A stretch of 61,735 nt of DNA from Bacteroidales bacterium (lineage in GTDB: Bacteria > Bacteroidota > Bacteroidia > Bacteroidales > P3): positions 1 to 61,735 of the forward strand of contig JAEENM010000063.1 of the NCBI GenBank assembly GCA_016283745.1, written 5' to 3'. A model generated the notes under the pieces. That model was not told the origin of the DNA. It saw only the letters and a list, made by a program, of their open reading frames with translations, and searched no databases. Made by a program: the position numbers and the translations under genes. Positions 51,914 to 59,320 of the stretch are shown in pieces. Numbering within the stretch: the first letter of the stretch is position 1; each line of letters begins with the position of its first letter.

Positions 51914-52581
51914 TGAAACGCCTGACATTTTTCCTGCTATCGCTTGTTGCAACGACACTGCTTTCGGCGCAAAGCCTCGACTCTGTAAGAATAAAAGCTT
52001 TTGTGGAGTCGAATATCGGCGCTTTTCCAAAAAGCACTTTGCAGGACATATACAAAAGTTTTTATCAGGCGGTGTACGGACCGGAGCACCTTGTTACCGA
52101 TTCCGCCAAGGTCATAGCCTATATCGAAGAAGAACTGAAACAGGATTTCGACAACAAATTCCCCACGGTGCAGTATCTTGGCATTTCGGACAAATTTGTC
52201 AGGGTAAACCTCGACATAATAGGGGCCGAAGAAACACGCATTTCCACAGAAATGCTTGCCGACTGTTTTATGCGGTCGTCGCAAACAAAGGGCGACATGC
52301 CTATCGAGGAATTTCGCTCGCAGTGGAGGCTGGTGGTGGATTATATCATAAGCAGCGACATACAGCTCGACAATTTCAGTCAGGACTCGCTTTATATCGA
52401 AAGCATCCTTGCCCAAGGCCAATACGTGTGGGTGCACTCGCCGCAATTCAAGGCCGAATACAAGCCGCACTACCGCGTTGTTACAAAAGAAAATTTCGAA
52501 CAAGTGATATTTCCAGAGCTCCGTGCCTTTTCGATAGTAAGGCCCAAAACCACGCCTTTTTCGACCGATAATCCGAAGTAG
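51913..52581 (+). CDS. Secreted protein of unknown function, conserved Bacteroidetes type
   Basis: The start at 51913 overlaps the ettA stop by one base and gives a clear signal peptide (MKRLTFFLLSLVATTLLSAQ) on a 222-residue protein; a longer frame inside ettA is a shadow. The mature part is charged and contains YKSFYQAVYGPEHLV (about 47-61), an FRSQW helix and a closing KPHYRVV motif. From memory this pattern recurs in small secreted Bacteroidetes proteins of undefined function. It lacks a lipobox and membrane segments, so it is likely periplasmic. Confidence 0.8.
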   Translation: MKRLTFFLLSLVATTLLSAQSLDSVRIKAFVESNIGAFPKSTLQDIYKSFYQAVYGPEHLVTDSAKVIAYIEEELKQDFDNKFPTVQYLGISDKFVRVNLDIIGAEETRISTEMLADCFMRSSQTKGDMPIEEFRSQWRLVVDYIISSDIQLDNFSQDSLYIESILAQGQYVWVHSPQFKAEYKPHYRVVTKENFEQVIFPELRAFSIVRPKTTPFSTDNPK

Positions 52582-52847
52582 TAGTTGGTTATGATGAAAG
52601 CGATATCGTTGTGCCGCAGGCTGCACTTGCGGTAAAGAAAGAGGACTAAAGCGGTACGTTACGCTCCGCAAGCGGGATGCGCTATGCCGAACAGCTCTTT
52701 AGAAGCACGAAATATATGGTTTCCAATTATTCGTATTATCTGTAATCATGATTACAAGATAATACACAAAATCTATCCGATAAATCGGTGTAATCTGTGG
52801 TTAAAAAAACAGAAACTTCTTATAAAAACCGACTAATTGCCGGTAAA

Positions 52848-53258
52848 TCAATACATTTCGTATATACTGTCGTCGACATCGTAGCCTTCGCTAATCAGAT
52901 AGGCTATCAGAGCTACATACAGCACGAAGAAAATGATGACGAAAATACCCATCACTATTCCTACTATGGAGGTGATTTTTCCTGCTTTGGCAAAGCCCAC
53001 ACCTTTGTAGTAGCCGGGGTATTGTTCGTTGGTGGACAAAGCTTTTTTCGATTTCGACAGGCCGATGATGGCGAGGATTAGTCCCACAATGGGACAGCCG
53101 AGAACCAACGAGCAGATACCCAGCACCATACCCGCCACGGCGTTAGGCAGGGTTTCCGTAGGCTCCTGCTGAACATTCTGATAGTCAGCGTTTTCGTAGG
53201 ATTGCACCTGATTGTCGTAGTTGTTCTGGGGCTGTTCTTGCAAAAAATTGTCTTCCAT
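52848..53258 (-). CDS. Small membrane protein, DUF4190-like
   Basis: A 136-residue protein. The Gln/Asn/Glu-rich cytoplasmic-looking N-terminus (about 1-38) is followed by two hydrophobic helices. The first (about 40-65, NAVAGMVLGICSLVLGCPI) runs into LILAIIGLSKSKKAL, and the second is at about 98-123. The G-x-x-L-G-I-x-S and IGLxxxKKA pattern with two helices is that of DUF4190-type proteins. Function is unknown. It has its own consensus promoter. Confidence 0.75.
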   Translation of the reverse strand: MEDNFLQEQPQNNYDNQVQSYENADYQNVQQEPTETLPNAVAGMVLGICSLVLGCPIVGLILAIIGLSKSKKALSTNEQYPGYYKGVGFAKAGKITSIVGIVMGIFVIIFFVLYVALIAYLISEGYDVDDSIYEMY

Positions 53259-53338
53259 TGTTTTATGATATTTGTTTTACTTACTATTGTTTGTGTTACG
53301 TGGATTTATAATTTTTTCGTTCCCGAAAAACCACTTTG

Positions 53339-53346
53339 CAAAGTTA
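53339..53346 (-). promoter_or_regulatory. Promoter -7 box of the DUF4190-like gene
   Basis: The minus strand reads TAACTTTG, an exact match, about 80 bases upstream of the ATG at 53258. Confidence 0.6.
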
Positions 53347-53387
53347 CGAATTTTTTCTGAATTTGCCGCAAAATGAAAAAATATTTC

Positions 53388-53421
53388 ACAAAAAAGGCGG
53401 ATGTATCGCTACACCCGCCTT
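53388..53421 (-). terminator. Intrinsic terminator downstream of htpG
   Basis: AAGGCGG (53394-53400) pairs with CCGCCTT (53415-53421), and inside it TGTA (53402-53405) pairs with TACA (53410-53413). The A run before 53394 is the U-tract on the minus strand. It lies about 170 bases after htpG, beyond the repeat at 53485. Confidence 0.75.
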
Positions 53422-53484
53422 CAATTATAAAACTCCTGCTCGCCGTCGGCTCACTAATAAAACACAGACTTTCAAAACAATTTT

Positions 53485-53572
53485 CTGTCGCCCCTTCAGG
53501 GCTCATTTGTTGTGTGTTTCTTTTTTACAGGGGCTTACGCCCCTGCCTGTAGTCTGTCGCCCTTTCAGGGCT
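53485..53572. repeat. REP-like repeat pair with central hairpin
   Basis: The 19-base word CTGTCGCCCCTTCAGGGCT (53485-53503) recurs with one change at 53554-53572. Each copy can form a GCCC/GGGC hairpin. Between them CAGGGGC-ttac-GCCCCTG (53528-53545) is a perfect palindrome. Confidence 0.7.
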
Positions 53573-53591
53573 ATCCACTGAATACTGACAA

Positions 53592-55469
53592 CTAATGGAT
53601 AATTTTCACGCTTCGGTCGATAAATTTGTTGAGGGCTTCGCCTTTCAGGAGGCCGTTGCTGAGCAGCGCGAGGTCGGTGAGCTGGCACACGAGTTCTTTC
53701 TGTTTCTCCTCGTCCTCGGTGTTCAGTATCTGGCCTATCAGCGGGTGGTTGATGTTCACCACAAGGTTGTAGCTCTCGGGCATCTCGCCGTAGAATCCCA
53801 TTCCGCCGCCGCCGATCATCGACATCTCTTTGTAACGGCGCATAAACTCGTTCTGGGTGATGACCATCGGCTGGTCGCTCTCCTCGAGACTTTCGAGCAG
53901 CACGGTTATCTTTTTGGTGTCCACCTCTTTTTCGATGATGGGTTTCAGCTTGTCCTTCTCCTCGGCGGAGAGCTTTTCGGGAATGGAGTCCTCCTTGGGG
54001 ATGAGTTTCTCCACCACGTCGCTGTCGACGCGCACAAAACGTGTCTGTTCGAATTTGCGTTCGAGCAGGTTAACGAAATGGCTGTCCAAGATGGAGTCCA
54101 TCACCAGCACGTCGTAGCCTTTTTCCTTGGCTTTGGCGATGTAGGAGTACTGCTCCTCTTTGTTGGTGGCGTAGAGGTAGACCAGCACTTTGTCCTTGTC
54201 CTTCTGCAGCGGCTCGATGCGGGTTTTGTACTCGTCGAAGGTGAAATATTTGTCGTCGGTGTTCTTGAAGAGCGAGAATTTCTCGGCACGTTCGTAGAAT
54301 TTCTCGTCGCTGAGCATGCCGTATTCGATGAAAATCTTGATGTCGTCCCATTTCTTTTCGAAGTCCTCGCGGTTGGTCTTGAAAAGTTCCTCCAGCTTGT
54401 CGGCCACCTTTTTGCTGATGTGCGACGATATTTTTTTCACGTTGCTGTCGCTCTGCAGGTACGAACGGCTTACGTTGAGGGGTATGTCGGGCGAGTCGAG
54501 CACTCCGTGCAGGAGCATAAGATATTCGGGCACAACACCTTCCACCGAATCGGTGACGAACACCTGATTGCAGTACAGCTGTATGCGGTTCTGCTTGGGG
54601 TCCACGGTGCGTTTCACCTTGGGGAAATAGAGTATTCCGGTGAGGTTGAAGGGGTAGTCCACGTTCAGATGTATCTGGAACAGAGGGTCTTCGAAATTCA
54701 TGGGGTAGAGCTGGTGGTAGAACTTGCGGTAGTCTTCGTCGGTGAGGGTGGAGGGGGTCTTTTTCCACGCTGGTTCGGTGTCGTTGATTATGCGGGGACG
54801 CTTTTTCTCAACGCGTTTGGGCTTGCCGTCCTTGTCCTTCTCGGTTTCGGAATCCTCCCAGTAGCTCTCGTCGCCGAAACGGATGGGCACGGGCATAAAG
54901 CGGCAGTATTTGTTGAGCAGCTCAAGTATGCGGCGTTCTTCGAGGAACTCCTTGCAGTCGTCGGAGATATGCAGAATGATGTCGGTGCCGCGTTCCTTGT
55001 CGGAAATCTCTTTCATTGTAAACTCAGGCGAGCCGTCGCAGACCCATTCCACGGCGGGGGCGTCGGTGTACGACTTGGTGCGGATTTCCACCTTGTCGGC
55101 CACCATAAATGCCGAGTAGAAACCCAGTCCGAAGTGTCCGATAAGGTTTTCGGAGACGTTTTTGTATTTTTCCAGAAAGTCCTCGGCACCCGAAAAAGCA
55201 ATCTGGTTGATGTATTTCTCCACCTCCTCCTGAGACATACCGATACCTTTATCGCTGATTATCAGTTTTTTGTCATCAATCTTGACTTCTATGGTAAGGT
55301 CGCCCAGCTCCACCTGAGCCTGTCCCATCGAGGTGAGGGCTTTCAGTTTCTGGGTGGCGTCGGTGGCGTTGGAGATAAGCTCGCGCAGGAAAATCTCGTG
55401 GTCGGAGTATAGGAATTTCTTTATAACAGGGAAAATGTTCTCGGTCTGTACGTTTATATTACCTTTCAT
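53592..55469 (-). CDS. htpG: Chaperone HtpG (bacterial Hsp90)
   Basis: A cytoplasmic ATP-dependent chaperone dimer of 625 residues. It has the N-terminal GHKL ATPase domain (about 1-220) with FLRELISNATDA, IISDKGIGMS and GHFGLGFYSAFMVA. The middle domain (about 235-460) includes DPLFQIHLNVDYPF and LNVSRSYLQSD, and a C-terminal dimerisation domain ends the protein. The length is normal. It is monocistronic; no clean consensus promoter is visible, but a perfect 13-base palindrome lies upstream at 55536, fitting separate stress control. Confidence 0.96.
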   Translation of the reverse strand: MKGNINVQTENIFPVIKKFLYSDHEIFLRELISNATDATQKLKALTSMGQAQVELGDLTIEVKIDDKKLIISDKGIGMSQEEVEKYINQIAFSGAEDFLEKYKNVSENLIGHFGLGFYSAFMVADKVEIRTKSYTDAPAVEWVCDGSPEFTMKEISDKERGTDIILHISDDCKEFLEERRILELLNKYCRFMPVPIRFGDESYWEDSETEKDKDGKPKRVEKKRPRIINDTEPAWKKTPSTLTDEDYRKFYHQLYPMNFEDPLFQIHLNVDYPFNLTGILYFPKVKRTVDPKQNRIQLYCNQVFVTDSVEGVVPEYLMLLHGVLDSPDIPLNVSRSYLQSDSNVKKISSHISKKVADKLEELFKTNREDFEKKWDDIKIFIEYGMLSDEKFYERAEKFSLFKNTDDKYFTFDEYKTRIEPLQKDKDKVLVYLYATNKEEQYSYIAKAKEKGYDVLVMDSILDSHFVNLLERKFEQTRFVRVDSDVVEKLIPKEDSIPEKLSAEEKDKLKPIIEKEVDTKKITVLLESLEESDQPMVITQNEFMRRYKEMSMIGGGGMGFYGEMPESYNLVVNINHPLIGQILNTEDEEKQKELVCQLTDLALLSNGLLKGEALNKFIDRSVKIIH

Positions 55470-55535
55470 ATTGTTGTATCTTTTTAGTTATTAACGAAAA
55501 AAGTATATGCAAAACCCGTTCCAGTCACAAACGGG

Positions 55536-55548
55536 TGACAAATTGTCA
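55536..55548. promoter_or_regulatory. Palindrome upstream of htpG, possible operator
   Basis: TGACAAATTGTCA is a perfect palindrome around one central base, about 70 bases before the htpG ATG. A related GTCAC-n6-GTGAC pair lies just beside it at about 55524-55539. Such symmetry suits a dimeric repressor. Confidence 0.38.
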
Positions 55549-55633
55549 TATTTTTACAAATTTTTTAGGTGAAACAGCACTTTCTTTTTCCTCTCACCCC
55601 TCTCAATCCCCTATTTACAAAGCGATTCCTTTA

Positions 55634-55651
55634 TTACGAAATTTTTCGTAA
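55634..55651. repeat. 18-base perfect palindrome
   Basis: TTACGAAATTTTTCGTAA has 8-base arms around two bases. A third half-site TTTCGTAAT follows at about 55659-55667. Confidence 0.55.
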
Positions 55652-55809
55652 CGACTTTTTTCGTAATACAACTTATCTGAGAATAAGAACATCCGAAAGC
55701 ACTAAAAAGATAATTCCAGAAAAATTAAAACCCCAAACAGCGTTTTATTTTTCTGCAATACTTATTTTGCACCTAATCCCAGAAAAATAAAACGACTTTT
55801 TCGCATTTT

Positions 55810-55870
55810 GATTACCATAAACCAGCGGAAAGTCGAAAAAAAAGTGAGATTCCGCACGTTTATGGTAATC
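55810..55870. repeat. 61-base composite inverted repeat (MITE-like)
   Basis: The outer arms GATTACCATAAAC (55810-55822) and GTTTATGGTAATC (55858-55870) are perfect over 13 bases. The inner arms GCGGAA (55825-55830) and TTCCGC (55850-55855) are perfect, with a 2x2 internal loop between. The terminal loop is 19 bases. There is no clear target duplication. Confidence 0.65.
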
Positions 55871-55883
55871 GGAACACCTGTAA

Positions 55884-55923
55884 AAAAATAAAAAACTCCC
55901 CGCTCGGTGGGGGAGCGGGGAGT
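55884..55923 (-). terminator. Strong terminator of the A+T-rich gene cluster
   Basis: ACTCCCCGCTC (55895-55905) pairs perfectly with GAGCGGGGAGT (55913-55923). The A-rich stretch before 55895 gives a U-tract on the minus strand. It lies about 30 bases after the last cluster gene. Confidence 0.85.
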
Positions 55924-55954
55924 TAGAGTCGTTTTTTCAACTTAATGTGGCATT

Positions 55955-56263
55955 CTATAACGGACAGGATTTTCCAAACAATGTATATAAGCCCCTTAGT
56001 AATTCCTTGTCATAAATAACCGGTACATCTATACCAGCGTGCCTTACTATTCCTTCCTCATTCACAACCAAACCATTCGGAGCGAACCTACATATTCCTA
56101 ACTTTAAACCAAACTTATAAAAGGATATTTTTTCAGTGTCAATAACCACCTTCCCAACAAATCCCATCCTTTCTTTCTCTATTGCTATTATTTCCTGAAT
56201 TCTAAAAATAGTTATGTCGTTTGCTACGCCACGAACGCCTAAAGTTTTTTCTAGTTTAATCAT
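55955..56263 (-). CDS. Uncharacterised cluster protein 1 (102 residues)
   Basis: No family recognised. It is a 102-residue soluble protein with alternating short hydrophobic strands (VGKVVIDTEKISFYKFGLKL) and a helical end (DKELLRGLYTLFG), probably an alpha/beta fold, without signal peptide or membrane segment. Its ATG overlaps the stop of the preceding gene by four bases (ATGA), so the two are translated together and probably act together. It is A+T-rich, unlike the chromosomal neighbours. It is the last gene of the cluster, followed by a strong terminator. Confidence 0.6.
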   Translation of the reverse strand: MIKLEKTLGVRGVANDITIFRIQEIIAIEKERMGFVGKVVIDTEKISFYKFGLKLGICRFAPNGLVVNEEGIVRHAGIDVPVIYDKELLRGLYTLFGKSCPL

Positions 56264-56643
56264 GCAAATTTCGGATATAAAAGTTGATAGATGTCGTAAT
56301 TGTCAGGAGAAGTCGGTGGAAACATTCCGGTATAATCTATGGTTTTTCCAAAAAATGAACACTTTAAATTTGACCCAAAACGATATACAATATTCCCGTA
56401 CTCTTTAAAGAAATTAGGTATGAATCCTAAGCGTCCAGAAACCGTAGCGAGTTCTGGTTCCAAACATTTACCAAAATCGATTCTATCGTTGTATATAACG
56501 ATTGTAGCATCGGGGTTGCGTGAAAGCAAAAGACCATTTTCAATGGAACCCGATAATGCCATACATGCTGTTTTTGAAATGTGTTTTACAGAGGAATCCA
56601 AGGTTATCCTCAATGCGTTCAAATCAACATACATTCCTTCCAT
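56260..56643 (-). CDS. Uncharacterised cluster protein 2 (127 residues)
   Basis: No family recognised. The start is taken at the ATG at 56643 (MEGMYVDLNALRITL); the frame extends to a TTG at 56673, which is less likely. The protein is soluble, mixed alpha/beta, with NPDATIVIYNDRIDFG in the middle and an aromatic-rich C-terminal half (FIPNFFKEYGNIVYRFGSN). It is translationally coupled to the next gene (4-base overlap). Confidence 0.58.
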   Translation of the reverse strand: MEGMYVDLNALRITLDSSVKHISKTACMALSGSIENGLLLSRNPDATIVIYNDRIDFGKCLEPELATVSGRLGFIPNFFKEYGNIVYRFGSNLKCSFFGKTIDYTGMFPPTSPDNYDIYQLLYPKFA

Positions 56644-56723
56644 AATTGTAACCCTAATTCGTGCCGGGCGCAACTTTTTATTTTGCCTATTTTTTTAATT
56701 TGATACTGTTGATAATCAGTTAA

Positions 56724-57227
56724 TTAAAACACGGTAACCCATTCAGGAATTAATTGTTGTTGTTTGAGTTGAGCTATCATTTCGCGTTGAATATTTGGAA
56801 GATTATCATTAATATATTTTTTTATTTTGTTCATTGCCCTATTATAAGTAACACTGGATCCTGTTTGGCTAATTGACAAAATTGCATACGCCTTCTGTGT
56901 GGTTGAATATTGATGCTTGCTTCCTAATTTAAACAATGCCATAAAAACAGCAAGGTCTTTTCTATTAACACTTGACACAAAGTTCGCACCATTATACATT
57001 CTGGCTACAGCTTTTTCCGATGACGATAGGTTACTTCCATCTCCATATTGAATATAATCTGCAATCTTTTCAAATGAATCTGACACAACTCCTTTGTTAT
57101 GCAATAATTTATATAGAGTCTCTATGTCAGGCACTATTTTTGCATCAAGAACCACTCTGCCATCAGAATGAAAAAAACCTTCAGACTGTTTATGTTCATC
57201 TATCAACCAACCATTATATCTTTCCAT
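56724..57227 (-). CDS. Uncharacterised cluster protein 3 (167 residues)
   Basis: No family recognised. It starts MERYNGWLIDEHKQSEGFF and looks mostly helical from about residue 35, with a Ser/Thr-rich loop (SISQTGSSVTYNRA, about 121-134) and a basic helix (NKIKKYINDNLPNIQ). It is predicted cytosolic. The stretch from 57 to 120 has the rhythm of helix-turn-helix or tetratricopeptide-like packing, but I cannot name a domain. It lies 11 bases after the upstream cluster gene. Confidence 0.6.
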   Translation of the reverse strand: MERYNGWLIDEHKQSEGFFHSDGRVVLDAKIVPDIETLYKLLHNKGVVSDSFEKIADYIQYGDGSNLSSSEKAVARMYNGANFVSSVNRKDLAVFMALFKLGSKHQYSTTQKAYAILSISQTGSSVTYNRAMNKIKKYINDNLPNIQREMIAQLKQQQLIPEWVTVF

Positions 57228-57238
57228 GGTATAATTTA

Positions 57239-57532
57239 TTATAATCTTTCACAACGTTCAACTATCTCGGCTAAAAAAGCCGATATTTCTGGTAATCGCA
57301 TTTTGCGGCCCATCAAATAATATGGCGCCAACTTAACAGAATCGGGTGCTTTGCAAGCTATATCCATCACCTCACTCATCAAGACAGAGATTGAACCGCA
57401 TTCAACCTTTAGTCGATTAATATTGGGGTATGGGGATTCTGTCTCATAGAGAATCGCTGAAATTTTAGGTTCAATTTGCTTCAAGAGCGTGTTTATTCGA
57501 CCTATATCTTTTATGTTTGAAAATAAGCCCAT
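57239..57532 (-). CDS. Uncharacterised cluster protein 4 (97 residues)
   Basis: No family recognised. This short helical protein begins MGLFSNIKDIGRINTLLKQI, an amphipathic start often seen in small Bacteroidetes cytosolic proteins. Its C-terminal helices end in AFLAEIVERCERL. There is no signal peptide. It is separated from cluster protein 5 by 117 bases that include a possible coding fragment (57567-57641). Confidence 0.55.
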   Translation of the reverse strand: MGLFSNIKDIGRINTLLKQIEPKISAILYETESPYPNINRLKVECGSISVLMSEVMDIACKAPDSVKLAPYYLMGRKMRLPEISAFLAEIVERCERL

Positions 57533-57566
57533 AATAATTGCTAATTAAGGTTGGATTAAATTTGTA

Positions 57567-57641
57567 TCATTTTATTTCTTTTACATAACCAGATGCACCC
57601 AATTTTACTTTGAACGATTCTTTTACGTGTGTTATCGGCGA
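57567..57641 (-). pseudogene. Possible short coding remnant in the gap between cluster genes
   Basis: Between cluster proteins 5 and 4, one minus-strand frame reads SPITHVKESFKVKLGASGYV and ends with KEIK and a stop. It has no start codon and follows two stops in frame. The amino-acid pattern looks protein-like, so it may be the tail of a lost gene; chance cannot be excluded. Confidence 0.25.
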
Positions 57642-57649
57642 CTATTATT

Positions 57650-58069
57650 CTATTGAGCGGATTTAATGCCTGCCAACAAATTTTCATATATTACTAGTAA
57701 CGCCTTTGTTACCTTTCCATCTTTTTCCATCCCTGCAAAAATGTTTTGAGTTTCTGGGAGTTTTTCATTTTCCTTCAACCCATCTATCAGTTTTTCCAAT
57801 GTGTTTTGTATGTTGTTTTTGAAATTTTGATATGGCAGGTACAATTCCCAGTCATACATTATTTCCTCCAACTGACCCAAATTGAATAATTCCCAAGCAA
57901 AATATAGAGGCATTGCAAAAGCATCCATTATTCTGTCGTAACGGTCAGCGTATTCTTCATTCCCACTTCTTATGGCTCGTTCCCGCATTTGCCTTTTAAA
58001 CAATTGTAAAACATCTACCAATGTTTTTATCTGTTTTCCCACTATATTATTCTCACCTTCGTTTCTCAT
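57650..58069 (-). CDS. Uncharacterised cluster protein 5 (139 residues)
   Basis: No family recognised. The sequence appears to be all alpha-helical, with long charged helices (VDVLQLFKRQMRERAIRSGN, YADRYDRIMDAF), an aromatic central part (PLYFAWELFNLGQLEEIMYD) and no export signal. It is 20 bases downstream of cluster protein 6 and likely co-transcribed. Confidence 0.6.
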   Translation of the reverse strand: MRNEGENNIVGKQIKTLVDVLQLFKRQMRERAIRSGNEEYADRYDRIMDAFAMPLYFAWELFNLGQLEEIMYDWELYLPYQNFKNNIQNTLEKLIDGLKENEKLPETQNIFAGMEKDGKVTKALLVIYENLLAGIKSAQ

Positions 58070-58089
58070 GATATTTCAAACGATTCAAA

Positions 58090-58530
58090 CTATTTTATTT
58101 CTGTAAATTTACCATAAAACTCAATAATGCGCAATGGCGACATCATAGCAAAACGAATGCAATTCATATTGTTGAAAATATTGCATACCACAGGCTCCTT
58201 AGAATCAGCCCAACTATATGGCAATCTTCCATATTGTACTCTATCTGGTAGTATATCTCCATCCATTATTGGCAGATTAAATTGTTTATTTATTCCATAC
58301 GGAATTTCGCCAGATAATGAAAAAGACATACCACCATCTATATCACAGCCAGAAGCTTTATATGATATTTCATTATATAAAGCAATTGAAATAACATCAA
58401 ACGGATTATAGTCCCTTTCAGCTGCCTTTATTGTACATTTTATTGAACCTTGATGGATACATTTACCCTCTTTATATTCTTCGAAGCGCTCGGCTTCAAA
58501 AACAAAGGTTTTTCTATATATGTAAATCAT
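58090..58530 (-). CDS. Uncharacterised cluster protein 6 (146 residues)
   Basis: No family recognised. The start ATG at 58530 (MIYIYRKTFVFEAERFEEYK) lies 10 bases after the preceding gene; the frame runs on to a TTG inside that gene, which is unlikely to be used. It is probably beta-rich, with repeated short strands (GSIKCTIKAAE, GGMSFSLSGEIPYG, EPVVCNIFNNMN) and three cysteines. It has no signal peptide. The profile suits a small beta-sandwich binding protein. Confidence 0.6.
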   Translation of the reverse strand: MIYIYRKTFVFEAERFEEYKEGKCIHQGSIKCTIKAAERDYNPFDVISIALYNEISYKASGCDIDGGMSFSLSGEIPYGINKQFNLPIMDGDILPDRVQYGRLPYSWADSKEPVVCNIFNNMNCIRFAMMSPLRIIEFYGKFTEIK

Positions 58531-58540
58531 AACTCTATTT

Positions 58541-58948
58541 TTAAAAGTTTTCCTCAATATATAGTATTTCTTTACACATATCTATCAATACCGGTGCAAT
58601 TTCGTTTTTTGTATCATAATAAAACACATTTTCTGTTTCCATTCCCTCTTTCATACCTTTTACAAAGTGTCTGACATTTGCAACAAACATCATAATATAT
58701 GTTGAAACATCGTTGTTTTCCATCCCAAGATCTTCAAATTCACCATAATGATAATGAATGTAGAGATATACAACAATATATTTGAACATATTGTATGCTT
58801 CGAAAGTCTCCATTCCAATTTTCATACCCTCCTCCATTGTGACTCTTGCAGTAAGCATTTTGCTATAAGAGTTAACTTTGTTGTACATTGACTCGTACTG
58901 TTCTTTAGACCATGGAGATTTTCGTCCCATATTTATTCCTTCTGCCAT
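58541..58948 (-). CDS. Uncharacterised cluster protein 7 (135 residues)
   Basis: No family recognised. It is a helical protein with many Met, Glu and Tyr residues (EEGMKIGMETFEAYNMFKYI, VVYLYIHYHYGEF). The hydrophobic stretch at about 55-68 is too aromatic and short to call a membrane helix with confidence. It is first of seven closely spaced genes, separated from the TerB-like gene by an IS remnant. No consensus promoter is visible directly upstream. Confidence 0.6.
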   Translation of the reverse strand: MAEGINMGRKSPWSKEQYESMYNKVNSYSKMLTARVTMEEGMKIGMETFEAYNMFKYIVVYLYIHYHYGEFEDLGMENNDVSTYIMMFVANVRHFVKGMKEGMETENVFYYDTKNEIAPVLIDMCKEILYIEENF

Positions 58949-59320
58949 AATTAACAGCGTTTTTTAGTTGAAAATCTTAAATATTGTCATTAGTGTCCAC
59001 TTAAATCTTTTTGCCACGATTGTAAGTTGAATATTATCAACCATCTCTAAAGATTGTCACTGTAAACGGATTTGAAATTGCTTGGTTTTGCAATATCTGT
59101 TTCTGATTCCATAAACGACTGATTCACATGTAGTATATTTTGACGTTATGACAAAAACAATGCTTCCTTTATTTTAAGTGGACAGTAGTGAAATATTGTG
59201 AGAATAAAAGGTTTTGAAGTTTCCCCGACAATCGAAATCAGTCTGAGAAACTTCAACCAACCTTTATTTTTGATTTTATATTACTATATTTCCAAAAAGA
59301 AAAATACAGTTATCTTTTTG
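58949..59320. other. Gap between cluster protein 7 and the TerB-like gene
   Basis: A 372-base A+T-rich stretch without an intact gene. It holds the IS remnant 58994-59184. On either side I see nothing else that can be supported. Confidence 0.55.
58994..59184 (-). mobile_element. Remnant of an insertion sequence (both ends kept, middle deleted)
   Basis: Perfect 12-base terminal inverted repeats, TGTCCACTTAAA (58994-59005) and TTTAAGTGGACA (59173-59184), bound a 191-base segment. Read on the minus strand, a frame starting MESETDIAKPSNFKSVYSDN, then a stop, continues in the same frame to NLQSWQKDLSGH and a stop codon lying in the terminal repeat. That is how many transposase genes end. This suggests an internally deleted element retaining the transposase tail. 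The IS family is not assigned and no clear target duplication is visible. Confidence 0.6.

Larger units (their letters stand above)
55470..55954. other. Noncoding spacer between htpG and the A+T-rich gene cluster
   Basis: This 485-base stretch has no supportable gene. It is unusually rich in inverted repeats (55536-55548, 55634-55651, 55810-55870) and the cluster terminator (55884-55923), each listed separately. It marks the change from ordinary to A+T-rich sequence. Confidence 0.6.

Noticed and set aside
55569-55790. Plus-strand frame of 73 codons between htpG and the cluster
   Set aside because: Its composition is that of A+T-rich spacer (Phe, Leu, Lys, Ile), it crosses the palindrome at 55634, and it has no promoter.
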